From NCBI GenBank assembly GCA_019747905.1, contig JAIEQG010000062.1:1-33793 (forward strand): a stretch of 33,793 bases of DNA. Direction: 5' to 3'. Positions 10,022-17,432 of the stretch are shown here, in pieces; position 1 is the first letter of the stretch, and each line of letters starts with the position of its first letter. Source of the DNA: Burkholderiales bacterium. GTDB lineage: Bacteria > Pseudomonadota > Gammaproteobacteria > Burkholderiales > Ga0077523. The position numbers were made by a program, and so were the translations under genes. The notes beneath the pieces were generated by a model, which did not search any database, was not told the DNA's origin, and saw nothing but the letters and a program-made list of their open reading frames with translations.

Positions 10022-10145
10022 GCCCCCACCCCAACCCTCCCCCGGCAAAGCCGGGGGAGGGAGCTGTACATTCCTTGTCGCAACCGGTTGCACGAGCTGT
10101 ACGCCCCTTCCCCCGACAACGTCGGGGGAAGGCGGGGATGGGGGC
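10022..10145. repeat. REP-like palindrome pair, facing inwards
   Basis: Hairpin 1 (10035-10061) has arms CCCTCCCCC/GGGGGAGGG, apical pairs GGC/GCC, loop AAA. Hairpin 2 (10106-10132) has arms CCTTCCCCC/GGGGGAAGG, apical pairs GAC/GTC, loop AAC. The spacer holds a 12-bp perfect palindrome GCAACCGGTTGC (10080-10091) flanked by two copies of GAGCTGTAC. It lies directly after the htpX terminator and ends 30 bp before the next gene. Confidence 0.85.
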
Positions 10146-10175
10146 AACGCACCCCCAACTGCGTAAACTCCCCCC

Positions 10176-11246
10176 ATGATCCCCGAACGCATCGAACGCT
10201 ACGTCTGGCCCGCCGCGCTGGCGGCACTCGCCGTGGCCTGCGTGCTGGTACTGCGGCCGTTCTTCTCGGCGATTCTCTGGGCAGCAATCCTCACGTTCAC
10301 CACCTGGCCGCTGTACCTGCGCGTTCGCACCCGCTTCGGCGACAAGCCGACGCTCGCCGCCAGCCTCATGACCACGGCGATCGCGCTCGCGCTGCTGGTG
10401 CCGATCGCACTGGCCGCCATCGGCATTGCCGACAATGCCGAGGTCTTCGTACAGACGATCAAGAGCTGGCTCGCCCGCGGGTTGCCGGACGCGCCGGCCT
10501 GGATCGGATCGTTGCCCATCGTCGGCCCGTCGATCCAGGAGCGCTGGACCGCGATGGCTCACGATCGCAGCACGTTCGTGCAGGCGGTACAGCCGTTCAT
10601 GGGAACGACGAAGTCATGGCTGCTGGTGGTCGGGCAGACGTTGCTCGAAGGCACGCTCACGTTGCTGCTCAGCACGTTCATCTGCTTCTTCCTGTACCGC
10701 GACGGTGACGCGATCGCTTCGCGCGGCCGGCGGCTCGTCACCCGCCTCGCGGGTGCCAGCGCTCTGCGCCTGGTCGACGTCGCGGAAGGCACCATCCGCG
10801 GGGTCGTCTACGGCATCATCGGAACCGCGTTCGCACAGGCGGTGCTGCAGGCCGTCGGCCTCCTGATCGCCGGTGTACCGGGCGCGCTGATCCTGGGTGC
10901 ACTCACGTTCTTCCTGTCGGTGGTGCCGTTCGGCCCGCCGCTGGTGTGGCTCGGTGCCGCCGCCTGGCTCTGGTTCGAGGGCAGCATCGGCTGGGCGATC
11001 TTCACGCTCCTCTGGGGCGGGCTGCTGGTGAGCACTGTCGACAACGTCATCAAGCCCTACCTCATCAGCCGAGGGGCGAACCTGCCGTTCATCCTCGTGC
11101 TGCTCGGCGTGCTGGGCGGGGTGATGGCGTTCGGCTTCATCGGCGTGTTCATCGGGCCCACCATGCTCGCGGTGGCGTACCGCCTCATCCTCGAGTGGAG
11201 TGCCATGCAGCGGGAAAGCCGGGAACCCTCCGACGCCGACGTCTAG
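10176..11246 (+). CDS. AI-2E family transporter (PerM/YdiK-like permease)
   Basis: A 356-residue polytopic inner-membrane protein with about eight hydrophobic segments: a pair near the N-terminus (about 10-45), one at about 65-90, a long soluble stretch at about 95-150, then a block of helices to residue 340. The late motif DNVIKPYLISRGANLPFILVLLG is characteristic of the family. Members have been described as exporters of autoinducer-2 or as Na+/H+ antiporters; the substrate cannot be told here. It begins 30 bp after a REP element and appears to be transcribed alone. Confidence 0.88.
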   Translation: MIPERIERYVWPAALAALAVACVLVLRPFFSAILWAAILTFTTWPLYLRVRTRFGDKPTLAASLMTTAIALALLVPIALAAIGIADNAEVFVQTIKSWLARGLPDAPAWIGSLPIVGPSIQERWTAMAHDRSTFVQAVQPFMGTTKSWLLVVGQTLLEGTLTLLLSTFICFFLYRDGDAIASRGRRLVTRLAGASALRLVDVAEGTIRGVVYGIIGTAFAQAVLQAVGLLIAGVPGALILGALTFFLSVVPFGPPLVWLGAAAWLWFEGSIGWAIFTLLWGGLLVSTVDNVIKPYLISRGANLPFILVLLGVLGGVMAFGFIGVFIGPTMLAVAYRLILEWSAMQRESREPSDADV

Positions 11247-11314
11247 CGGACGGTTCGGTGCGATCGCTGTGTGCCGACAACGTCACGACTTCAGCAGCTC
11301 ACCTCTCCCGTTGT

Positions 11315-11325
11315 ATCGTGACGAT
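11315..11325. promoter_or_regulatory. Short palindrome upstream of the SulP gene
   Basis: ATCGT-G-ACGAT is a perfect 11-bp palindrome, framed by TTGT before and ACAA after. It lies about 90 bases upstream of the chosen SulP start and could be a regulator site. No regulator gene is next to it. Confidence 0.25.
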
Positions 11326-11348
11326 GTATGACAACAGAGTTGAAGAAC

Positions 11349-11373
11349 GCCCTGCAACGGTTGCGTGCAGGGC
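11349..11373 (+). other. Leader hairpin before the SulP gene
   Basis: GCCCTGCA and TGCAGGGC form an 8-bp stem with a 9-nt loop. An in-frame GTG at 11365 falls in the loop, which makes that codon a poor translation start. There is no T-run. It could be an attenuator-like or mRNA-stability structure. Confidence 0.35.
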
Positions 11374-11406
11374 AGGGCCGTCGATGCCGCTGAGCGGGTC
11401 GCACCG

Positions 11407-13104
11407 GTGATCGCCCTGCTGGAGGCTCGGCGCGCCGGCCTCTACGCGCGTGCGCACTGGCTGCCCAACCTGATCGCCGGGGCGATCGTGGGCGTCGTGG
11501 CGCTGCCGCTGTCCATGGCTTTCGCCATCGCCTCCGGAGCGCGTCCGGAGCAAGGCATCTACACCGCGATCATCGGTGGCGGCCTGGTCACGTTGCTCGG
11601 CGGCAGCCGGCTGCAGATCGCCGGGCCCACCGGTGCGTTCATCGCCATCCTCTCCGGCATCACGGCGAAGTACGGCATAGCCGGGTTGCAGGTCGCGACC
11701 CTGATGGCCGGCGTGATGCTCGCGCTGATGGGCATCGCCAAGCTGGGCGGAGTCATCAAGTACATTCCGGCGCCGGTCATCGTCGGCTTCACCGCGGGCA
11801 TCGGCGTCATCATCTTCGTGGGGCAGTGGCGCGATTTCCTCGGCTTGCCGAAGGTCGACGGCGAGCACTTCCACGAGCGGCTGTGGCATCTCGTCCAGGT
11901 GCTCCCGGAGGTCCATTGGCCGACGGCTGCCCTTGCGGTGCTGAGCCTGCTGCTGGTCATCTACACGCCGCGCGTCAAGGTTTTGTCCCGTGCGCCGGGC
12001 CCGCTGGTCGCCATGGTGATCGCGACCATCCTGCAGGCGCTGTTCCATTTCCCCGGCGTCGCGACCATCGGCAGCGCCTTCGGCGGCATTCCCACCGGCT
12101 TGCCGAGCTTCAGCATGCCCGACCTGTCGTTCTCGCAGATCATTTCCCTCATGGGGCCGGCCTTCACCATCGCCATGCTGGGGGCGATCGAATCGCTGCT
12201 GTCGGCCGTGGTCGCCGATGGCATGGCCGGTACCAGGCACGACTCGAATCAGGAACTGGTCGGGCAGGGCATCGCCAACATCGCCGCACCGCTGTTCGGA
12301 GGGTTCGCGGCCACCGGCGCCATCGCGCGCACGGCCACCAACATCCGCAACGGAGCGACTTCGCCCCTGGCCGGCATCACCCATGCGGTCACCCTGGTCG
12401 CCATCCTGCTGTTCCTGGCACCGCTCGCGTCGAGCATTCCGCTGGCCGCGCTCGCCGCGATCCTCTTCGTGGTGGCGTGGAACATGAGCGAGGTGAAACA
12501 CTTCGCCCTGATCCTGCGCCGCGCACCGATCGCCGACCGGGTGATCCTCGTCATCACCTTCCTGCTGACCGTGTTCGCCGACCTGGTGGTGGCCGTGAAC
12601 GTCGGCGTGATCCTCGCCGTGCTGCACTTCCTGCGCCGCATGGCGGAAACGGTGGAGACGAAGCCGGTGGACGCGCGTTCGCTTCAGGTGGAGCTGACGG
12701 AAATCGGCGTGCGCGAGTTGCCCCACGGCGTGCTGGTCTACGAGATCGCCGGGCCGATGTTCTTCGCCGCGGTGGAGAACTTCGAGCGTGCCCTGCTGCA
12801 GACCCACACGCTGCCTCAGACGCTGATCCTGCGCCTGTCGCGCGTGCCGTTCATGGATATCACCGGCATCCAGACGCTGGAGGAAGTGCTGACCGAACTC
12901 CGCAAGCGCGGCGTGAAGGTGATCCTGTGCGAAGCCAATGCGCGCGTGCTCGGCAAGCTGCGCAACGCCGAGGTGCTCGGCGCCAATGGCAACGGACACG
13001 TCGACACGCTGCGCGAGGCGCTGCAGAGCGTCGGCGTCGGTGCCGGTTCAACGCCTCCGGAGCATCAGTTCCACCTGTTCCCCGCCGCGGACGACAAACG
13101 CTGA
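11407..13104 (+). CDS. SulP family inorganic anion transporter with STAS domain
   Basis: A 565-residue inner-membrane transporter from the GTG at 11407. About 12 hydrophobic segments occupy residues 20-410, including the family pattern PLSMAFAIASGARPEQGIYTAIIGG and the AGPTGAFI segment. A cytoplasmic STAS domain follows (about 430-545), with the hallmark strand-helix VPFMDITGIQTLEEVLTELRKRGVKVILCEAN. SulP proteins carry sulphate, bicarbonate, dicarboxylates or other anions; the substrate is not evident. The start at 11407 is preferred to 11365 because that earlier GTG lies in a hairpin and homologues begin near IALLEARRAGL. No carbonic anhydrase or sulphate gene adjoins it. Confidence 0.9.
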   Translation: MIALLEARRAGLYARAHWLPNLIAGAIVGVVALPLSMAFAIASGARPEQGIYTAIIGGGLVTLLGGSRLQIAGPTGAFIAILSGITAKYGIAGLQVATLMAGVMLALMGIAKLGGVIKYIPAPVIVGFTAGIGVIIFVGQWRDFLGLPKVDGEHFHERLWHLVQVLPEVHWPTAALAVLSLLLVIYTPRVKVLSRAPGPLVAMVIATILQALFHFPGVATIGSAFGGIPTGLPSFSMPDLSFSQIISLMGPAFTIAMLGAIESLLSAVVADGMAGTRHDSNQELVGQGIANIAAPLFGGFAATGAIARTATNIRNGATSPLAGITHAVTLVAILLFLAPLASSIPLAALAAILFVVAWNMSEVKHFALILRRAPIADRVILVITFLLTVFADLVVAVNVGVILAVLHFLRRMAETVETKPVDARSLQVELTEIGVRELPHGVLVYEIAGPMFFAAVENFERALLQTHTLPQTLILRLSRVPFMDITGIQTLEEVLTELRKRGVKVILCEANARVLGKLRNAEVLGANGNGHVDTLREALQSVGVGAGSTPPEHQFHLFPAADDKR

Positions 13105-13256
13105 ACCTCTCAAAAGCGTCAGGTTCTGCGCGACATCTGTCCGCGCTCGACGCGGCGCCGCGACGCCGATGATGCAGCGCACAGCGAGTGATTGCCCGGA
13201 GCCGCGGCGGTCTGTGTAGACTTTGTGAATTGCACGAACGCCCAAGGCTCTCCCCG

Positions 13257-13757
13257 ATGCGTGTCCTGTGGCTCGTTGTCTGCTGCGTCGTTGCGCCGAT
13301 GGCCCAGGCCGAGAGCCTGCGGGCCCGGGTGGTCAGCGTGACCGATGGCGACACCGTGACCGTGGTCACGCCGACCAAGAAACGCATGAAGGTGCGCCTG
13401 GGCGGCATCGACGCGCCGGACAAGAAACAGCCCTTCGGCAAAGCGGCCAAGGCTGCATTGTCCGATCTGGTGAAGGGGCGCGACGTGGACCTGATCGGGA
13501 GCAAGCCCGATCGGCACGAGCCGTTCGTCGCCAAGGTCATGCACGAGGGCCGCGACGTGAACCTCGAACTGTTGCGTATGGGGCTCGCGTGGTGCCACGT
13601 CAAATTCCCGGAAGAGCAGAGTGCCGAAGACGGCGAGGTCTACGCCGCGGCCGAATCGGATGCGCGCGATTCGGGACTGCGGTTGTGGTCCGACTTCGGC
13701 GCGACCCCGCCGTGGGAGTGGAAGGAACCCGCGCGGGCGCCATCCCGGGCGCAGTGA
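13257..13757 (+). CDS. Exported staphylococcal-nuclease-like protein with altered active site
   Basis: A 166-residue protein with a signal peptide (MRVLWLVVCCVVAPMAQA) and one SNase-like OB-fold domain (about 20-145), placing it in the periplasm or outside. Residues matching Staphylococcus nuclease are D30 and D32 (D19, D21), R47 (R35) and D52 (D40). The catalytic glutamate (E43, usually in IDAPE) is D55 here, and the second catalytic arginine (R87, usually in D-R-Y-G-R) appears to be P89 in DRHEPFVA, with no gap in the alignment. It may therefore bind nucleic acid without cutting well. The ATG at 13257 gives the signal peptide; the longer frame from 13188 does not. Confidence 0.85.
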   Translation: MRVLWLVVCCVVAPMAQAESLRARVVSVTDGDTVTVVTPTKKRMKVRLGGIDAPDKKQPFGKAAKAALSDLVKGRDVDLIGSKPDRHEPFVAKVMHEGRDVNLELLRMGLAWCHVKFPEEQSAEDGEVYAAAESDARDSGLRLWSDFGATPPWEWKEPARAPSRAQ

Positions 13758-13928
13758 GGTAGACCTGCCCCGGCCGCTGAGGCCGCGGCCCCGCTTGCCA
13801 AGTGCGAATGGTCCTTTCGAGATGCCGGATGCGTCGTGAAGCGCTCGGCGCAGCCCGGCTTGCGGACTGGCCTACAATCACCACAGGCATCCAGACCCGA
13901 CAACACCCACGAAACGGAACGGCGGATC

Positions 13929-15161
13929 ATGAAGATCGGATTCATCGGCGCGGGCTTCATCGCGCGGTTCCAGGCGGTCGCCATCGAACAGGTGCGCGGC
14001 ATCGAAATCGCGGGGCTCACGCGGCGGCGCGGCAGCGAGGCGCTGGCGGCGTTCTGCCGCGAGCGCGGCCTCGGCGAAGCGCGCATCTTCGATTCCATCG
14101 GCGCCCTCGCGAACCACGTGGACGCGATCGCCATCTACGTCCCGAACTACGCGCGCATCGAAGTGATGGAGCAGATCGTCGCCGCGGTGCAGGCCGGTGC
14201 GGCGCTGAAGGGCGTGATCCTCGACAAGCCGCTCGGCCGTAACATGCAGGAGGCACGCCGGATGGTCGAGCTCGCGCGCTCGGCCAACCTGCGCACCGCC
14301 TACTTCGAGAACCAGATCCACATGCGCGCCATCCGCACGCAGCGCGAACAGCTGCTGCCGGTGATGCGATCGATGGGGCCGCTCACGCTGACGCGCTCGG
14401 CCGAGGAGCACGGCGGCCCTCACGAAGGCTGGTTCTGGGATCCGACCCGCCAGGGCGGCGGCGTGCTGCTCGACATGGGGTGTCACAGCATCGCGGTCGG
14501 TCGCCACGTGCTGACGCCGCCGGACAAGGACCTGCTGTTCCTGAAGCCGGTCTCGGTATCCGCCGAAGTGGGTCTGCTGAAGTGGGGGCAGCCGCACTGG
14601 CGCGAGCAGCTGCTGAAGACCCGCGGCGTCGACTACGCGAAGACACCGGCGGAAGATTTCGCGACCGGCATGATCACCTATCGCAACCCCGAGACCGGGC
14701 AACTCGTGAAAGCCCAGTTCACCGATTCGTGGATGTTCGAGAAGCAGGGCCTGCGGTTGTTCATGGATGGCATGGGCCCCGGCTATGCCTTCGAGGTGAA
14801 CACGCTCATCTCGTCCTTGAGCATCTTCATCGGCGACGTGGCGGCCCAGGCGATCGCCGACCAGGAGGCGGCGCTGGAGAAAGCCACGGCGAGCCGCGGA
14901 CTGCTTGCGGTGCAGTACAACGAAGCCGACCTGTACGGTTACACCGACGAGAACCGCGACATGCTGCAGGCCTTCTCGGCCGGCCGCGACGCGATGCTCT
15001 CGTGGGAATACGGCCTCGAGATCCAGCGCCTCGTGATGGCGAGCTATCTCGCCGCCGAGCGCGGCCGGACACTCGACCTCACCGATCCTGCGGTGCTGGC
15101 CGAACTGGAGACCTACGTCCCCGCGATCCAGCAGGGGCGCGGGCACGACCAGCTGCTGTAG
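13929..15161 (+). CDS. Gfo/Idh/MocA family NAD(P)-dependent oxidoreductase
   Basis: A 410-residue cytoplasmic protein. The N-terminal Rossmann fold opens MKIGFIGAGFIARFQAVAIE with the G-x-G-x-x-[GA] dinucleotide motif. The lysine motif usually seen as E-K-P appears as D-K-P (VILDKPLGRN) near residue 99. The C-terminal alpha/beta domain contains GGGVLLDMGCHS with the conserved aspartate and histidine. Family members oxidise or reduce sugars, inositols and related polyols. The substrate cannot be inferred: no sugar transporter or regulator adjoins the gene. The ATG at 13929 gives the classic start. A GC hairpin without T-run follows the stop. Confidence 0.85.
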   Translation: MKIGFIGAGFIARFQAVAIEQVRGIEIAGLTRRRGSEALAAFCRERGLGEARIFDSIGALANHVDAIAIYVPNYARIEVMEQIVAAVQAGAALKGVILDKPLGRNMQEARRMVELARSANLRTAYFENQIHMRAIRTQREQLLPVMRSMGPLTLTRSAEEHGGPHEGWFWDPTRQGGGVLLDMGCHSIAVGRHVLTPPDKDLLFLKPVSVSAEVGLLKWGQPHWREQLLKTRGVDYAKTPAEDFATGMITYRNPETGQLVKAQFTDSWMFEKQGLRLFMDGMGPGYAFEVNTLISSLSIFIGDVAAQAIADQEAALEKATASRGLLAVQYNEADLYGYTDENRDMLQAFSAGRDAMLSWEYGLEIQRLVMASYLAAERGRTLDLTDPAVLAELETYVPAIQQGRGHDQLL

Positions 15162-15191
15162 ACGTTCGGGCAGGCCCGCTTCACGGATGTA

Positions 15192-15219
15192 CCGGGCCCC
15201 GGGGGATCTGCGGGCCCGG
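15192..15219 (+). terminator. GC-rich stem-loop after the oxidoreductase gene
   Basis: CCGGGCCC and GGGCCCGG form a perfect 8-bp stem with a 12-nt loop, 30 bases after the stop codon. There is no T-run, so it may be a weak or Rho-assisted terminator that separates this gene from the SOS operon. Confidence 0.4.
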
Positions 15220-15255
15220 CAGGGAGGGCTCGACAGCCTCGCCGGGATCGGAGTA

Positions 15256-15271
15256 CTGTATTTAAAAACAG
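15256..15271. promoter_or_regulatory. LexA box (SOS operator)
   Basis: CTGT-ATTTAAAA-ACAG matches the CTGT-N8-ACAG consensus of the LexA box exactly, with an AT-rich centre and flanking TA/T. It ends 18 bases before the imuA start, so LexA bound here would block the promoter of the mutasome operon. This is the expected arrangement for imuAB-dnaE2. Confidence 0.92.
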
Positions 15272-15289
15272 TCCTCGGTTCCGCATGCC

Positions 15290-16129
15290 ATGAATGCCTT
15301 TTCGATGGGGCAGGGGCGGCTGTCGCTGTCGGATGAGCAAACGCCGGCAGATGAAGCGCCCGCTGTCACGCCTGCAACACCAGCATCGAGCGCGCTCGCG
15401 GCGTTTCCCTGGCAGCTGGCCGCGGCGGTGTGGCGGGGCAGCGAACTGCTGGGCCGGGGTGGAGCGGTCGTGCCCTCCGGTCACGCCGGGCTCGATCGCG
15501 AATTGCCCGGCGGCGGCTGGCCCTGCGGTGCGCTGACCGAGCTGTTGCAGCCCCACGCGGGCGTGAGCGAATGGCGCACGGTGGGGCCGGGGTTGCGCAA
15601 GGTGGTCGCGGAGGGCGGCATGGTCCTGCTGATCGGGCCGCCGCAGCCACCGCATCTGCCGGGACTGCGCCAGTACGGTCTGCTGCCCGAGCGCGTCGTC
15701 TGGATCGAGAGCGATGCGGCGGAGCGCCGCCTGTGGGTCACGGAAGAGGCGATCAAGGCCAACGTCCGTGGTGCCGTACTCGCCTGGTTGCCGAAAGCCC
15801 GTCCGGAGCAACTGCGTCGCCTGCAATCCTGTGCCCAGCGTCACAGCGGGCCGGTGTTCCTGTTCCGTCCGGCGCTGGTGCAGACCGAGGCTTCTCCCGC
15901 ACCGCTGCGTCTCATCGTTCAACCCGCCACCGAAGGCGGCATCCGGTTGCGCATCCTCAAGCGTCGCGGTCCCCAGCATGAAAGCGAGCTGGAGCTGGCC
16001 GCGCTGTCCGCCGCGCTGGAACGCGTTCTGCCGCGCCGCGTGGTCCGGCCGGTACCGGTTGCTCCGGTCGTCGTCCATGGCTCATTGGCTCGCACTGATT
16101 CCCAAGTCGTCGCCTCCGATCTGCACTGA
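15290..16129 (+). CDS. imuA: SOS mutasome protein ImuA
   Basis: A 279-residue protein of the ImuA family, a shortened RecA-like fold. Recognisable stretches are the opening FPWQLAAAVWRGSELL, the segment SGHAGLDRELPGGGWPCGALTELL and VLLIGPPQPPHLPGL. ImuA works with ImuB and DnaE2 in damage-induced translesion synthesis. The first 40 residues and the last 25 are low in predicted structure. It is the first gene after the LexA box and overlaps imuB by 53 bases, which is a long overlap but follows from the imuB start required by homology. Confidence 0.93.
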   Translation: MNAFSMGQGRLSLSDEQTPADEAPAVTPATPASSALAAFPWQLAAAVWRGSELLGRGGAVVPSGHAGLDRELPGGGWPCGALTELLQPHAGVSEWRTVGPGLRKVVAEGGMVLLIGPPQPPHLPGLRQYGLLPERVVWIESDAAERRLWVTEEAIKANVRGAVLAWLPKARPEQLRRLQSCAQRHSGPVFLFRPALVQTEASPAPLRLIVQPATEGGIRLRILKRRGPQHESELELAALSAALERVLPRRVVRPVPVAPVVVHGSLARTDSQVVASDLH

Positions 16130-17432
16130 GGTCCTGCCAGGGGGTGCCCTCCTGCGGGCCGAGGGTGGTTCGCAGCAGCAGGCGATCGGCTGGTGGGCGC
16201 TGCAGTTCACGCCGCGGGTGGCGCTGTGCGAAGACGCGGTGCTGCTGGAGCTGGCCGCCAGCGAACGGCTGTTCGGCGGCAAGGCGGCGCTGCGCCGGCG
16301 CATCCTGCAGGAGGCCGCCGGCTTCGACTGCGCAGCTCGCGCCTGGGCGCCGACGGGGATGGGCGCACTGGCCCTGGCACGCGGCGGCGTGCGCAACGGA
16401 TTCGCACAACCGCTGCAGCAGCTTCTGGATGCCTTGCCGCTGCAGACGCTGAGCCGGATCGCCGTGGAGGGCGCGTTGCTGTCGCAGCTGGGGTGTCGCA
16501 CGCTGGGCGACGTGCGCCGCCTGCCGCGTGCCGGGCTGAGCCGGCGCTGTGCGCCCGACGTGCTGATCGCGCTCGATCAGGCCTACGGTGAACAGCCCGA
16601 ATGCCACGTCTGGCTGGAAGCGCCGGAAAGCTTCGAAGCGCGGCTCGAACTGCCCGGACGGACCGAATCCGTGGCGGCCTTGATGCAAGGCGCGCGGCAG
16701 CTGCTCGACCAGATGGCCGGTTGGCTGGCGGCGCGGCATGCGGGCGTGCGGCACTTCACGCTGCGCTGGCGTTACGACGAGCAACGCGCTCGCGTGGTGG
16801 AACCGGGCGGCGAACTCACGATCCGCACGGCGGAAGCGACCCGCGACATCGAATACCTGGCGCGCTTGCTGAACGAGCGATTGCATCGCACCGGCCTGCG
16901 CGCGCCGGTCGGCGATCTCGTGCTGTGCGCACCGGAAGCCGAACCGCTGGCGGCGAGCAGTGCGTCGCTGCTGCTCGAAGCGGTACAGCAACGCGAACCG
17001 CTGCATCGATTGCTGGAACGCCTGTCGGCACGGCTCGGTGCGGAACAGGTGCGCCGTCCGCAACTGGTGGCCGATCATCGCCTCGAAGCGATGCAGCTCT
17101 GGCATCCGGCCACCATGCCGCAACCGCCGGTCGCGCCGCTGCCCGTGCCCGTGCTGCCGCAGCCTTCCTGGATCCTGCCGCAGCCGCTGCCGCTCGCCGT
17201 GCATCACGAGAAACCCGTGTATCGCGGCGTGCTGGAACTCCTGACCGGTCCCCATCGCATCGAGGCCGGCTGGTGGGATCGTCGCGGGCAATCGGACGGG
17301 CACGCGGGCATCGGCGACGTGACCCGCGACTACTACGTGGCCTCGAGTCCCGAGGCGGGGCTGCTGTGGATCTACCGGGAGCGCATCCTGCGCGAGGGCG
17401 ACAACTGGTTCCTGCACGGGGTGTTCGCATGA
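16077..17432 (+). CDS. imuB: Y-family polymerase-like protein ImuB
   Basis: A 451-residue protein related to Y-family DNA polymerases. The N-terminal part (QAIGWWALQFTPRVALCEDAVLLELAASERLFGG) is the ImuB form of the palm/finger region, which in the family lacks the catalytic acidic residues, so ImuB acts as an adaptor that links ImuA, DnaE2 and the sliding clamp. The C-terminus (LELLTGPHRIEAGWWD, DYYVASSPEAGLLWIYRE, WFLHGVFA) is typical. The ATG at 16077 gives the family start MAHWLALIP; upstream frames lie within imuA. Its stop overlaps the dnaE2 start as ATGA, which implies coupled translation. Confidence 0.93.
   Translation: MAHWLALIPKSSPPICTEVLPGGALLRAEGGSQQQAIGWWALQFTPRVALCEDAVLLELAASERLFGGKAALRRRILQEAAGFDCAARAWAPTGMGALALARGGVRNGFAQPLQQLLDALPLQTLSRIAVEGALLSQLGCRTLGDVRRLPRAGLSRRCAPDVLIALDQAYGEQPECHVWLEAPESFEARLELPGRTESVAALMQGARQLLDQMAGWLAARHAGVRHFTLRWRYDEQRARVVEPGGELTIRTAEATRDIEYLARLLNERLHRTGLRAPVGDLVLCAPEAEPLAASSASLLLEAVQQREPLHRLLERLSARLGAEQVRRPQLVADHRLEAMQLWHPATMPQPPVAPLPVPVLPQPSWILPQPLPLAVHHEKPVYRGVLELLTGPHRIEAGWWDRRGQSDGHAGIGDVTRDYYVASSPEAGLLWIYRERILREGDNWFLHGVFA

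Noticed and set aside
11365..11406. Earlier GTG start of the SulP transporter
   Set aside because: The codon lies in the loop of a hairpin and the added residues do not resemble the family start; 11407 is preferred, though not proven.
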